Assembly: GCF_001636055.1 (NCBI RefSeq)
Contig: NZ_CP011789.1
Coordinates: 1,054,001-1,118,000, forward strand
Direction: 5' to 3'
DNA length: 64,000 nucleotides
Source of the DNA: Pseudomonas putida
GTDB taxonomy: Bacteria > Pseudomonadota > Gammaproteobacteria > Pseudomonadales > Pseudomonadaceae
The position numbers and the translations under genes are program-made. Positions 55,986 to 64,000 of this stretch are shown here, in pieces (the stretch's first letter is position 1; each line of letters opens with the position of its first letter). A model generated the notes under the pieces. It ran no database searches. It saw only the letters and a list, made by a program, of their open reading frames with translations, and was not told where the DNA came from.

Positions 55986-57834
55986 GGCTCAGCAGCCAGG
56001 TGCGGCCTTCTTCGCGGTAGCCGTAGTCACTGCCGTCATAGTTGTAGAGCGCGCGGCTGTAGCCTTTGTCCAGCAAGTTATCCACCTTGGCCTCGAACTT
56101 CAGCGCATCACTTGCCGCCCAGCTGCCGCGCAGGCCCAGCAGTGCATATCCGCCGAGCCTGTTGCGATTGGCCTCGTCGTCATAGCTGTTGCTCAACGCC
56201 TGCCAGCTCGCCCCCACACTGAAGCGCTCGAACTGTCGGTCCAGGTCCAGGCTCAAGGTTCGGCGGGCGCGGCGAGCCAGGGTATGGCCGGTGTCACGGT
56301 CACGTGGGTCGATCAGCGCAAGGCCAAGCTGGCTGCGCCAGGGCCCCCAGTCCTGGGTCAGTGACATCTCCATGCCGTTGATCCGCGCCGAGGCAACGTT
56401 TCGCGGGATCGAGCCCTCGCCGAAGATGATCGCATCGCGCAGATCGGTGCGGTACAGCGAGGTTTCCAGGCGGCTGCTATCGCTCAACTGGCTGCGCCAT
56501 TGCAGTTCATAGCTCCTGGAGCGCTCAGGGTCGAGGTCAGGGTTGCTGTACTGCGGGTAGTACAGGTCGTTAAAGGTGGGGGCACGAAACCCTTCGCTGT
56601 ACGACAGCAGCACGTCGTTGTCGGTGTTCAGCGGCAGGGTCAGGCTGGCGCTCCAGGTGGTCTGGCCGCCGAACTGCTGGTTCTGATCGCGCCGCACGCC
56701 CAATTCGGTGGAGAAACGTTCGCCGCTGTAGCGATGCTGGAGGAAGGCTGCCCGGTTGTAGCGGCTGTCCTCGGCGAAGTCGGTGCTGCCGTGCACCCGG
56801 TCCTGATACCAGTCGGCGCCCAGCGAGAGGTTGTTCCGTGCATCGAGGGCGAGATCATTCTGCCAAGTGATCTGGTCGCGATAGGTGTTGAACACGCTGC
56901 CATCGTCGCTGAGCTTGTCGCGCTTGCGGTCGCGGTTCTCGCTATGGCCGATCTCCACGCGCGAATGCCAGAGGTCGCTGAGCTGGGCATCGATATAGGT
57001 GCCCAGGCTGCTGACGGTGAAGTCGGTGTAGGGTTTCTGGCCGAAGCTTTCGAATCTGACGGGGTCGAATCGGCCGAAGGGGTTGTCGTATTCGCTGCGC
57101 CCCCGGCTGTCGAGCAGGTTCGCCCCGGCCTCGAAGCGCTCACCGAAGGTGTGGCTCAGGCTCAGGTTGAAAGCCTTGTTGCGGTAGGCGTCGTGATCGC
57201 CATCGCTGGCGAAGGACGGCCCGGTCGAATCGATGCCTGCGGTTTCGTCGAGGCTGGCGCCGAGGTTGAAGCGTGTCTGGCCATCGCCACCGGACAGTCC
57301 CAGGCTGCGCTGGAAGGTCTGGTTGCTGCCGGCCGCCAGGCGCAGCCGCGGTTGCAGGCCGGGGCCGCTGGCGCGTCGGGTGAAGATCTGGATCACCCCA
57401 CCGATGGCGTCGCTGCCGTAGACCGCCGAGCGCGAGCCGCGCAGCACTTCGACGCGCTCGATCTGGTCGACGTCGAGAAACTGCAGGCCGCTGTCGCCGG
57501 AGGTGGCGTTGGCAATGCGTACACCATCGACCAGCACCAGGCTCTGCGCGGCCTTGGTGCCGCGGATGAAAATCCCGGGCAGGCTGCCGCGGCCACCGGT
57601 GGGGGCGACTTGCACGCCGGGCACGCGGGTCAGCAGGTCGTTGACGCTGGAGGGTTGCAGGCGGTCGATGTCGGCGCGGGTGAAGACCGTGTTGGCGGCG
57701 CTGGTGGCGCTGCGCGATTCGACTTCGCGGTTGGCGCTGATCAGCACGTCGGGGAGCTTCAGGGCGTTGTCGCGTTCGGCGGCCAGCAAGGGCAGAGGGA
57801 GGCAGAGCAGCGGTGCAAAGGTCAGGATTTTCAT
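55963..57834 (-). CDS. btuB: TonB-dependent cobalamin receptor BtuB
   Basis: 623-residue outer-membrane receptor. Signal peptide MKILTFAPLLCLPLPLLA, TonB-box-like LPDVLISAN, plug domain at about 45-155 (RLQPSSVNDLLTRVPGVQVAPTGGRG, IFIRGTKAAQSLVLVDGVRI, VLRGSRSAVYGSDAIGGVIQIFTR), and a beta-barrel to the C-terminus (RTWLLSLTWTPAL). The B12 assignment follows plug similarity and the neighbouring btuF. ATG 57834 is preferred; the frame continues through a REPIN to 58005 but is not coding there. No cobalamin riboswitch-like sequence was found in the short upstream region. Confidence 0.85.
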   Translation of the reverse strand: MKILTFAPLLCLPLPLLAAERDNALKLPDVLISANREVESRSATSAANTVFTRADIDRLQPSSVNDLLTRVPGVQVAPTGGRGSLPGIFIRGTKAAQSLVLVDGVRIANATSGDSGLQFLDVDQIERVEVLRGSRSAVYGSDAIGGVIQIFTRRASGPGLQPRLRLAAGSNQTFQRSLGLSGGDGQTRFNLGASLDETAGIDSTGPSFASDGDHDAYRNKAFNLSLSHTFGERFEAGANLLDSRGRSEYDNPFGRFDPVRFESFGQKPYTDFTVSSLGTYIDAQLSDLWHSRVEIGHSENRDRKRDKLSDDGSVFNTYRDQITWQNDLALDARNNLSLGADWYQDRVHGSTDFAEDSRYNRAAFLQHRYSGERFSTELGVRRDQNQQFGGQTTWSASLTLPLNTDNDVLLSYSEGFRAPTFNDLYYPQYSNPDLDPERSRSYELQWRSQLSDSSRLETSLYRTDLRDAIIFGEGSIPRNVASARINGMEMSLTQDWGPWRSQLGLALIDPRDRDTGHTLARRARRTLSLDLDRQFERFSVGASWQALSNSYDDEANRNRLGGYALLGLRGSWAASDALKFEAKVDNLLDKGYSRALYNYDGSDYGYREEGRTWLLSLTWTPAL

Positions 57835-57850
57835 GGGCAGTACAATAGCA

Positions 57851-57938
57851 TTCGCGGGCGAGCCCGCTCCCACAGGGTTTCTACAGTACTCGAATACTGT
57901 GCAATCCCTGTGGGAGCGGGCTTGCGCGCGAAAGGGCC
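57851..57938. repeat. REPIN between dxs and btuB
   Basis: REP 1 (57851-57877) and inverted REP 2 (57906-57938) with core GCGGGCTTGCGCGCGAA surround ACAGTA-CTCGAA-TACTGT, a perfect dyad. REP 2 ends directly at the dxs stop codon (57939-57941). Confidence 0.88.
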
Positions 57939-59834
57939 TTACAGGCCGAGCTTGGCCATGCGGGCTTTCACTGAGGCCTCGATGCCAGCAGCATCCAGCC
58001 CGCACTCGGCCAGCATCTGCGCAGGCTTGGCATGCTCGACATAGATATCCGGCAAGCCCAGGTGCAGCAGTGGCTTGACCACCGCCTCACGCGCCAGGAA
58101 CTCGCTGACCGCCGCACCGGCGCCGCCCATGATGGCGTTTTCCTCGATGGTCACCAGCAGCTCATGGCTGCCGGCCATCTCCAGTACAAGCGCTTCGTCG
58201 AGCGGCTTGACGAAGCGCATGTCGACCACCGTGGCATCGATCTGCTCGGCCACCTGCAGCGCTTCGGTCAGTTGCACGCCGAACACCAGCAGCGCGACTT
58301 TCGAACCCTGGCGACGAATCACACCCTTGCCGATTTCCAGCGGCTCCAGGTCGCCGTCGATCGGCGCGTTGGGGCCGGTGCCGCGCGGGTAGCGTACGGC
58401 GGCCGGGCCTTTGTACAGGTGCCCGGTGCTGAGCATCTTGCGCAGCTCGTTCTCGTCGCTCGGCGTCATCACCAGCATCCCGGGGATGCAGCGCAGGTAC
58501 GAGAGGTCGAAGCTGCCAGCGTGGGTCGGGCCGTCCTCGCCGACCAGGCCGGCGCGGTCGATGGCGAACAGCACGTCGAGGTCCTGTACCGCCACGTCGT
58601 GGATCAGTTGGTCGTAGGCGCGCTGCAGGAAGGTCGAGTAGATCGCCACCACCGGCTTGGCGCCTTCACAGGCCATGCCGGCAGCGAAGGTGACGGCGTG
58701 CTGCTCGGCGATCGCCACGTCGAAGTAGCGCTCCGGGAAGCGCTCGCTGAAGGCGACCAGGTCCGAACCTTCCTTCATTGCCGGAGTGATGCCCACCAGG
58801 CGGTTGTCGGCGGCAGCCATGTCGCACAGCCACTGCCCGAACACGGCGGAATACTTGGGCCCGCTGGGCTTTTTCGGTGCGACGGGCTTGTCGACAGGTT
58901 CGAGCTTGGTGATGGCGTGGTAGCCGATCGGGTCGACCTCGGCGGGGGCGAAACCCTTGCCTTTCTTGGTGACCACGTGCAGGAACTGCGGGCCCTTCAG
59001 GTCGCGCATGTTGCGCAGGGTGGCGATCAGCGTCGGCAGGTCATGACCGTCGATCGGGCCGATGTAGTTCCAGCCCAGCTCCTCGAACAGGGTGCCGGGC
59101 ACCAGCATGCCCTTGGCGTACTCTTCGGTGCGCCGGGCGATCTCCCAGGCGCCGGGCAGGCGCGACAGCACTTTCTTGCTGCCTTCGCGCATGCTCGCGT
59201 AGGTGCGGCTGGACAGGATCTTGGCCAGGTAGTTGGACAGCCCGCCGACGTTGCGCGAGATCGACATGTCGTTGTCGTTGAGGATCACCAGCATGTCGGC
59301 ATCGACTTCCTGGGCATGGTTCAACGCTTCGAAGGCCATGCCAGCGGTCAGCGCGCCGTCACCGATCACGGCGATGGACTTGCGCGGGTCGTTCTGCAGA
59401 CGGGCGGCGATGGCCATGCCCAGTGCGGCGCTGATCGAGGTGCTGGAGTGGCCGACGCCGAAGGTGTCGTACTCGCTCTCGCTGCGGCGCGGGAAGGCAG
59501 CGACGCCGTCTTTCTGACGCAGGCTGAGCATGCGCTGGCGACGACCGGTGAGGATCTTGTGCGGGTAGGCCTGATGACCGACGTCCCATACCAGACGATC
59601 GTCCGGGGTGTCGAAGACGTAGTGCAGGGCGATCGTCAGCTCGATGACGCCGAGGCCTGCGCCGAAGTGCCCACCGGTCTGGCCAACTGTATAGAGCAGC
59701 TCCTGGCGCAGTTCGTCGGCCAGGCTCTCCAGGTCGGCTTCGGCTAGCCGGCGCAGGCCGGCTGGCGTGTCGGCGCGGTCCAGCAGAGGCGTGACCGGGC
59801 GTTCGCGGGGGATCTCTTGAAACGTCGTGGGCAT
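57939..59834 (-). CDS. dxs: 1-deoxy-D-xylulose-5-phosphate synthase
   Basis: 631-residue thiamine diphosphate enzyme committing pyruvate and glyceraldehyde-3-phosphate to the MEP isoprenoid route. ThDP motif [17 protein letters not shown]...[11 protein letters not shown], the N-terminal catalytic-His region [21 protein letters not shown], and the transketolase-type [25 protein letters not shown] 59834 ([13 protein letters not shown]) gives the family length; the frame beyond it runs through another REPIN. Downstream of xseB-ispA, as usual. Confidence 0.97.
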   Translation of the reverse strand: MPTTFQEIPRERPVTPLLDRADTPAGLRRLAEADLESLADELRQELLYTVGQTGGHFGAGLGVIELTIALHYVFDTPDDRLVWDVGHQAYPHKILTGRRQRMLSLRQKDGVAAFPRRSESEYDTFGVGHSSTSISAALGMAIAARLQNDPRKSIAVIGDGALTAGMAFEALNHAQEVDADMLVILNDNDMSISRNVGGLSNYLAKILSSRTYASMREGSKKVLSRLPGAWEIARRTEEYAKGMLVPGTLFEELGWNYIGPIDGHDLPTLIATLRNMRDLKGPQFLHVVTKKGKGFAPAEVDPIGYHAITKLEPVDKPVAPKKPSGPKYSAVFGQWLCDMAAADNRLVGITPAMKEGSDLVAFSERFPERYFDVAIAEQHAVTFAAGMACEGAKPVVAIYSTFLQRAYDQLIHDVAVQDLDVLFAIDRAGLVGEDGPTHAGSFDLSYLRCIPGMLVMTPSDENELRKMLSTGHLYKGPAAVRYPRGTGPNAPIDGDLEPLEIGKGVIRRQGSKVALLVFGVQLTEALQVAEQIDATVVDMRFVKPLDEALVLEMAGSHELLVTIEENAIMGGAGAAVSEFLAREAVVKPLLHLGLPDIYVEHAKPAQMLAECGLDAAGIEASVKARMAKLGL

Positions 59835-59916
59835 CAGGCGAGTCGTTATAGGTTTGAAGACGCGGCAGTTTACCCCATTGTGGGAAAAGTGCCCATTGGA
59901 CCACGGGTTACGCCGA

Positions 59917-59995
59917 CCCTGTGGGAGCGGGTTTACCCGCGAAGACGGCGGTAGGCCCGGCATCGCATTCGCGGGTAAACCCGCTCCCACAGGGG
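59917..59995. repeat. REPIN between ispA and dxs
   Basis: REP 1 (59917-59945) has GGAGCGGGTTTACCCGCGAAG and REP 2 (59969-59995) is inverted, with TTCGCGGGTAAACCCGC then TCCCACAGGG. The palindrome centre is TTTA/TAAA here rather than TTGC/GCAA, a second REP subtype. It starts 83 bases before dxs and may affect read-through from ispA. Confidence 0.88.
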
Positions 59996-60009
59996 ATTGG
60001 CATCAACGC

Positions 60010-60897
60010 TTAATGGCGGCGCTCGACGATATAGCGCGCCAGCGCCCGCAGCGGCTCGGCGCTTTCGCCGAACCCTTCAAGTGCGACCAGCGCCTGGTCG
60101 CGCAGTTCGATCGCATAGGCCTTGGCGGCATCCAGGCCGAGCAGGGCGGGGTAGGTTGGTTTGTCACGAGCGATGTCGGCGCCCTGGCGCTTGCCCAGGG
60201 TGGCGGTATCGCTTTCGACGTCGAGGATGTCGTCCTGCACCTGGAACGCGAGGCCGATGGCCTGTGCATAAGTCTGCAAGGCATCCAGTTGGGTGGCTTC
60301 GGCACGGCCGCTGGCCAGGGCGCCGAGACGCACGCTGGCCTCGATCAGTGCGCCGGTCTTGTGCCGGTGCATGTATTCCAGGGCCTGCTGGTCGAGCTTG
60401 ACCCCGACCGAACCGAGGTCGATGGCCTGGCCGCCGACCATGCCGGCCGGGCCTGCGGCCTTGGCCAGGGCCTGGACCATGGCCAGGCGGATGGCGTCAG
60501 GCTGCGGGCTCAGGCGCGCATCGAGCAGCGCGCTGAAGGCCAGGCTCTGCAGGCCGTCGCCAGCGAGGATCGCGCAGGCTTCGTCAAATGCCTTGTGGGT
60601 GGTCGGCTGACCGCGGCGCAGGTCGTCGTCGTCCATGGCCGGCAGGTCGTCATGCACCAGCGAGTAGGCATGGATCAGCTCTACCGCGCAGGCTGCGCCG
60701 TTGGCTTGCTCGGGCGCAACGCCAAAGGCTTCGCAGGCGGCGTAGGCGAGCAGCGGGCGTACACGCTTGCCGCCGTTCATCACGCTGTAGCGCATCGCTG
60801 CGTAGAGCCGTTCGAGCTCCTTGGACGGCGCCACGAACAGCGGCTCGAGGGCGGCGTCGACGCGCGCCTGGCAGGCGCTCTGGTAGCTGTTGATCAT
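60010..60897 (-). CDS. ispA: farnesyl diphosphate synthase (geranyltranstransferase)
   Basis: 295-residue prenyltransferase. First Asp-rich motif [17 protein letters not shown] (about 81-97), second [11 protein letters not shown] (about 221-231), [17 protein letters not shown] near residue 43. It makes C15 diphosphate for quinone and undecaprenyl synthesis. The start overlaps the xseB stop (ATGA). Works directly downstream of the Dxs pathway. Confidence 0.96.
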   Translation of the reverse strand: MINSYQSACQARVDAALEPLFVAPSKELERLYAAMRYSVMNGGKRVRPLLAYAACEAFGVAPEQANGAACAVELIHAYSLVHDDLPAMDDDDLRRGQPTTHKAFDEACAILAGDGLQSLAFSALLDARLSPQPDAIRLAMVQALAKAAGPAGMVGGQAIDLGSVGVKLDQQALEYMHRHKTGALIEASVRLGALASGRAEATQLDALQTYAQAIGLAFQVQDDILDVESDTATLGKRQGADIARDKPTYPALLGLDAAKAYAIELRDQALVALEGFGESAEPLRALARYIVERRH

Positions 60898-61136
60898 TCC
60901 TGCGGTTCCGCGTCGAAGGGCTCGGCGGCCAGTTCGCCGTCACGCTCCAGGAGGATCTGCACCTTCTGTTCGGCCTGGGCCAGCGCGCCCTGGCAGTCGC
61001 GGGTCAGGGCGATCCCCTGCTCGAACGCTGCCAGCGACTCTTCCAGCGACAGCTCGCCGGTCTCCAGGCGCTCGACCAAGGCTTGCAGGTCGGCGAGGGA
61101 TTGTTCGAAATCGATGGAGGTTTTCTTGCGGGCCAT
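60894..61136 (-). CDS. xseB: exodeoxyribonuclease VII small subunit
   Basis: 80-residue helical protein. The pattern [53 protein letters not shown] is the family hallmark. It pairs with XseA (not in this window) to degrade single-stranded DNA. First gene of the xseB-ispA-dxs unit; the 255 bp upstream gap holds the divergent promoters and no gene that could be supported. Confidence 0.96.
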   Translation of the reverse strand: MARKKTSIDFEQSLADLQALVERLETGELSLEESLAAFEQGIALTRDCQGALAQAEQKVQILLERDGELAAEPFDAEPQE

Positions 61137-61391
61137 GGCGACTGTCTCGGTGGCGTTTTTAACGGCGCGACACTAGCAGAGCGGGGCGGGGGGAGCAAAT
61201 TGCGGTACCTCCCAGGAGGCAATCCGTTGGTAGTATTTTGTTGCACTTGCTTCAGAAGTTTCTTATTGCAATTTGAGACGTGGTCGGATTGTGACCCCAT
61301 GGGGGCTCTGCCATAATCCCGCGCGCTCTGGCCTGGGCATCTTGATGGCCTTGGGCCATCTTCTTCTCGACGTCACGTAACGGACTACGTT

Positions 61392-62795
61392 GTGAGCTTC
61401 CTTTCGATCGAATTCGGCCTCTGTTTCACGCTCTTCTTCATTGTCTACTGGAGCCTGTGCTGGAGCCTGCGCCTGCAGAATCTGCTGCTGCTTGCGGCCA
61501 GCTACGGGCTGGTGGCGAGTTTCAGCCTGCAATCGTTGTACATCCTGCTCGGCTACAGCGTGCTGGTGTATCTGCTGGGGTTGCTGGCTGCGCGCCAGCC
61601 CGGCCGCTGGCTCAATGGCGTTTTGCTGCTGGCGCTGGTATTGGGGTGTTTCTACCTCTTCAAGTACCAGGAGTTCTTCGCCGCCAGTGTGCAGGGCGCA
61701 TTCACGGCTGTCGGGCTCGAGGTGTCGCTGCCGGTGCTCGAGCTGCTGGTGCCGATCGGCCTTTCGTTCTATGCCTTCCATTCGGTCAGCTACCTGGTGT
61801 CGATCAACCGCGGCGAGATGGTCTCGGCGCCGCCGCTGGACCTGGCCCTGTACCTCGCCTTCTTCCCCAGCCTGATCGCAGGCCCGGTCAATCGCGCGGC
61901 GCATCTGCTGCCGCAGATCCGCCCGCAGGCCATGCGTGAAGTGCTGGAGCCGCAGCGGGCGCTTGGCCTGATCGCCCTGGCGGTGGTCAAGCTGTTCCTG
62001 CTCAGCGGCTGGCTGGGCAGCCAGTGGGTCGATCCGGTATTCGAAACCCCGGGCAGCTTCACGCCCGAGCAGGTGCTGCTCAGCGTCTATGGCTACAGCT
62101 TCCTGATCTATTTCAACTTCAGCGGCTATACCAACCTGGTCACCGGCATCGCCCTGCTGCTGGGTTTTCGCCTGCCGGAGAACTTCAACGCGCCTTATGC
62201 CGCGCGCAACCTCAAGGAGTTCTGGGGGCGCTGGCACATCAGCCTGTCGCGCTTCATTCGTGACTACATCTACATCCCCCTGGGCGGCAATCGCAAAGGG
62301 GTGTGGCGCGGCAACCTGAACATGCTGTTGGCCATGCTGATCTCCGGGCTGTGGCACGGCGCGAGTCTGAATTTCATTCTCTGGGGTGCGCTGCATGGGG
62401 TGGGGCTGGCGCTGTACAAGCTGTTCGAGCAGTTGTGCCCAGGCTTTGTGCGCCTGCCGGGCAGCGGGCTGCTGGCGCGCCTGCTGACGTTCCACTACGT
62501 CGCCTTCGCCTGGATCTTCTTCCGCAGCCCAACCCTGGATGGCGCCTGGGAGATGCTTGGCGATATCGCCCAGGTCAGCCTGGCCGGGCTCGACTCGGCC
62601 ACCGGTGTAGCGCTGCTGGCCTGTGTGTTGTACGTCGCCACGTATCCACAGTGGCTGGCGTCCCTGCGCCAGGGCTTCGTAGCTAGCCAGCGCCTGCCCT
62701 GGCAACTGTACCCACTGCCACTGGCGATCTTCGTGTCGCTGGTGATCTTCGCGTCGCAATCGGGTGTGCCGGGGTTCATCTATGCAAGCTTCTGA
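61392..62795 (+). CDS. MBOAT-family O-acyltransferase (AlgI-like)
   Basis: 467-residue multispanning inner-membrane acyltransferase. About ten hydrophobic segments, and the MBOAT core ARNLKEFWGRWHISLSRFIRDYIYIPLGGNRKG (about 271-303) with the active-site His in LISGLWHGASLNFILWGALHGVGL (about 317-340). AlgI-type proteins move acetyl groups across the membrane onto exported glycans. Start GTG 61392 (MSFLSIEFGL). It overlaps the next gene, an SGNH-type protein, the usual partner that completes transfer in the periplasm. Not the alginate cluster, whose other genes are absent. Confidence 0.88.
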   Translation: MSFLSIEFGLCFTLFFIVYWSLCWSLRLQNLLLLAASYGLVASFSLQSLYILLGYSVLVYLLGLLAARQPGRWLNGVLLLALVLGCFYLFKYQEFFAASVQGAFTAVGLEVSLPVLELLVPIGLSFYAFHSVSYLVSINRGEMVSAPPLDLALYLAFFPSLIAGPVNRAAHLLPQIRPQAMREVLEPQRALGLIALAVVKLFLLSGWLGSQWVDPVFETPGSFTPEQVLLSVYGYSFLIYFNFSGYTNLVTGIALLLGFRLPENFNAPYAARNLKEFWGRWHISLSRFIRDYIYIPLGGNRKGVWRGNLNMLLAMLISGLWHGASLNFILWGALHGVGLALYKLFEQLCPGFVRLPGSGLLARLLTFHYVAFAWIFFRSPTLDGAWEMLGDIAQVSLAGLDSATGVALLACVLYVATYPQWLASLRQGFVASQRLPWQLYPLPLAIFVSLVIFASQSGVPGFIYASF

Positions 62796-63912
62796 TATCC
62801 GTCAGCTGGTCCGGGTGCAGATGGGCGCGGCGCGCACGCTGTATGCCATGGTGGTCGCCACAGGCCTGCTGTTCTGGCTGAACCAGGACTCGATCAGCCT
62901 GTATTGCCAGCAGAAGTATCACGACAGTTGCGAACTGCCGGTGCTGGGGCAGTTGCCAGCCTGGCGCCTGGGCGCGGGCCTGACCACAGCGCTGGAGCAG
63001 GGCCGTGACAGCTTCCTCGACAGCCTCAACGGGCAGGTTGCGGTGGCGAGTACAGAGCCTGTGGTGGAACTGCCGCCGCCGATGCCGGTGGTGAGTGTCG
63101 ATCTGCAGGCGCCTGTGGCCAGGCCTGAGCATGTCGCTGCAGCTGCCCCGCACCCTGTCGCACCGGCACCGGCACCGGCACCGGCACCGGCGCCACCGCC
63201 CGCTGCCGTGGTCGTGAAGCCACCGCTGCCGCAGATGGTGGCACCGGGCACCCTGGCGTCGTTGGCGGCGGGCGATGAAGTGTTCCTGGTGGGGGACTCG
63301 CTGATGCAGGGCGTCGCCCCGCACCTGGCCAACAGCCTGCGCAAGCGCTACCAGATCCACACCATCAACCTCAGTCGGCAGAGCACCGGGCTTGCCTACC
63401 CGGGCTTCTTCAACTGGCCGAAGACCGTGGCCGACACGCTCGCCAGCGCGCCGAAGGTCCGCCTGATGGTGGTATTCCTCGGCCCTAACGACCCGTGGGA
63501 CATGCCCCAGGGCAAGGGCAAGCCGTTCCTGCGTTTCAAGTCGCCGGAGTGGGAAGTGGCCTACCGTGAGCGCATCGACGCGATCCTCGAGCAGGCCCGC
63601 GAGCACAATGTCCAGGTGATCTGGGTCGGCCCGCCGAACATGGAGAAGTCGCGGCTGTCGACGGCGATGAGCTACCTCAGTGGCCTTTATCAGGAGCGCA
63701 CCAAGCAATTCGGCCAGCACTACGTCTCGGCCAACCCGATTCTCGGCTATCCCGACGAGCAGTTCTCGTATACGGTGCAGACGCCGGAGGGCAAGCGGGT
63801 CAAGGTCCGGGTCGACGACGGCATTCATTTCACCATCACGGGCCAGAAGATGATCGCCGCGCAGGTACTGTCACTGATCAGCTTCCCGGTCCTGACTGCA
63901 ACAGGACATTGA
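62782..63912 (+). CDS. SGNH/GDSL-type periplasmic protein (DUF459-like)
   Basis: 376 residues. One N-terminal membrane anchor (about 17-33), a Pro/Ala-rich linker (about 100-150, with APAPAPAPAP from a GCACCG tandem repeat), then an SGNH hydrolase domain at about 155-370: VGDSLMQGVAPHL (catalytic Ser), VFLGPNDPWDM (oxyanion Asn) and VDDGIHFTITGQKM (Asp-x-x-His). Probably transfers or removes O-acyl groups supplied by the MBOAT partner. Its start overlaps the MBOAT gene by 14 bases. Confidence 0.8.
   Translation: MQASDIRQLVRVQMGAARTLYAMVVATGLLFWLNQDSISLYCQQKYHDSCELPVLGQLPAWRLGAGLTTALEQGRDSFLDSLNGQVAVASTEPVVELPPPMPVVSVDLQAPVARPEHVAAAAPHPVAPAPAPAPAPAPPPAAVVVKPPLPQMVAPGTLASLAAGDEVFLVGDSLMQGVAPHLANSLRKRYQIHTINLSRQSTGLAYPGFFNWPKTVADTLASAPKVRLMVVFLGPNDPWDMPQGKGKPFLRFKSPEWEVAYRERIDAILEQAREHNVQVIWVGPPNMEKSRLSTAMSYLSGLYQERTKQFGQHYVSANPILGYPDEQFSYTVQTPEGKRVKVRVDDGIHFTITGQKMIAAQVLSLISFPVLTATGH
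63160..63189 (+). repeat. five tandem GCACCG hexamers inside the SGNH gene
   Basis: GCACCG repeated five times without error, coding alternating Ala-Pro in the linker. Because the unit is 6 bp, copy-number changes would lengthen or shorten the linker without shifting frame. Confidence 0.9.
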
Positions 63913-63913
63913 G

Positions 63914-64000
63914 ATGCGCCTATGGCATCACCTGCTGGGCGTGGCGCTGCTGATCAGCGCCTTGCCCGCGTGCAGCACCGGCGCCAGCGCGCCACCCCAG
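63914..64000 (+). CDS. lipoprotein, 5' end only
   Basis: 29 codons before the window ends: MRLWHHLLGVALLISALPACSTG..., a lipoprotein signal with lipobox LPAC and Cys20 followed by Ser-Thr-Gly. It begins two bases after the SGNH gene stop, so it belongs to the same operon. Its function cannot be seen; a second SGNH-type or outer-membrane partner would be typical. Confidence 0.7.
   Translation, partial: MRLWHHLLGVALLISALPACSTGASAPPQ

Noticed and set aside
57835..58005. 57-codon N-terminal extension of btuB
   Set aside because: It would be translated from a REPIN and the 3' end of dxs. The signal peptide starting at 57834 shows the real start.
59835..59990. 52-codon N-terminal extension of dxs
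   Set aside because: Also reads through a REPIN; the [13 protein letters not shown] start matches the family length.

Overview
The window is a 64 kb piece of a high-GC gammaproteobacterial chromosome, almost certainly a Pseudomonas of the P. putida group. The support is gene order (spc/alpha ribosomal operons - katA - bacterial ferritin - uvrA - MFS - ssb - fdnGHI/fdhE/selAB/selC, then nrdR-ribDE-ribBA-ribH-nusB-thiL-pgpA, ribA, dxs-ispA-xseB) and the intergenic REP palindromes built on GCGGGCTTGCCCGC and ending in CCCACAGG. No rRNA, CRISPR array, prophage or complete insertion sequence was seen.

Layout. 1-9.1 kb: the end of the S10 operon (rpmC tail) into the spc and alpha operons, with two internal terminator-like hairpins, each overlapped by the -35 of a good sigma70-type promoter. 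9.2-16.3 kb: oxidative stress, iron storage and DNA repair (katA, non-haem-type ferritin, uvrA, YajR-like MFS, ssb). 16.5-20.5 kb: one 1350-residue orphan protein with EF-hand-like duplications, probably HrpK/NolX-like. 20.8-30.0 kb: a self-contained selenoprotein locus: a selenocysteine-containing, Tat-exported formate dehydrogenase (fdnGHI) with an in-frame TGA and a SECIS hairpin, the maturation factor fdhE, then selA, selB and tRNA-Sec. 30.1-45 kb: the accessory part: asparaginase, alanine/glycine symporter, XRE regulator, a dioxygenase/TauE/hydrolase operon interrupted by a small IS5-type MITE, two sugar-nucleotide SDR genes, an HxlR/MFS divergent pair, OmpW, and a four-gene ABC system with a Zur-box-like operator. 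45-54.8 kb: CnoX-type thioredoxin, a methyltransferase, a lipoprotein, nrdR and the riboflavin cluster. 54.8-61.1 kb: cobalamin uptake (btuF/btuB) convergent with the isoprenoid genes dxs, ispA and xseB. 61.4-64 kb: an MBOAT O-acyltransferase/SGNH operon, cut by the window end.

How it fits together. The 21-30 kb segment holds much of what a selenoprotein needs: the enzyme, its SECIS, the tRNA, the Sec synthase and the dedicated elongation factor. Still required from elsewhere are selD, seryl-tRNA synthetase and molybdopterin synthesis. The riboflavin genes are split: the ribBA product carries a degenerate cyclohydrolase-II half, and the functional-looking RibA is encoded 3.5 kb downstream. 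REP/REPIN elements sit between many transcription units, and one has become part of a coding sequence.

Limits. Everything here was read by eye from sequence and family knowledge; no searches or folding programs were run. Regulatory sites are pattern matches.
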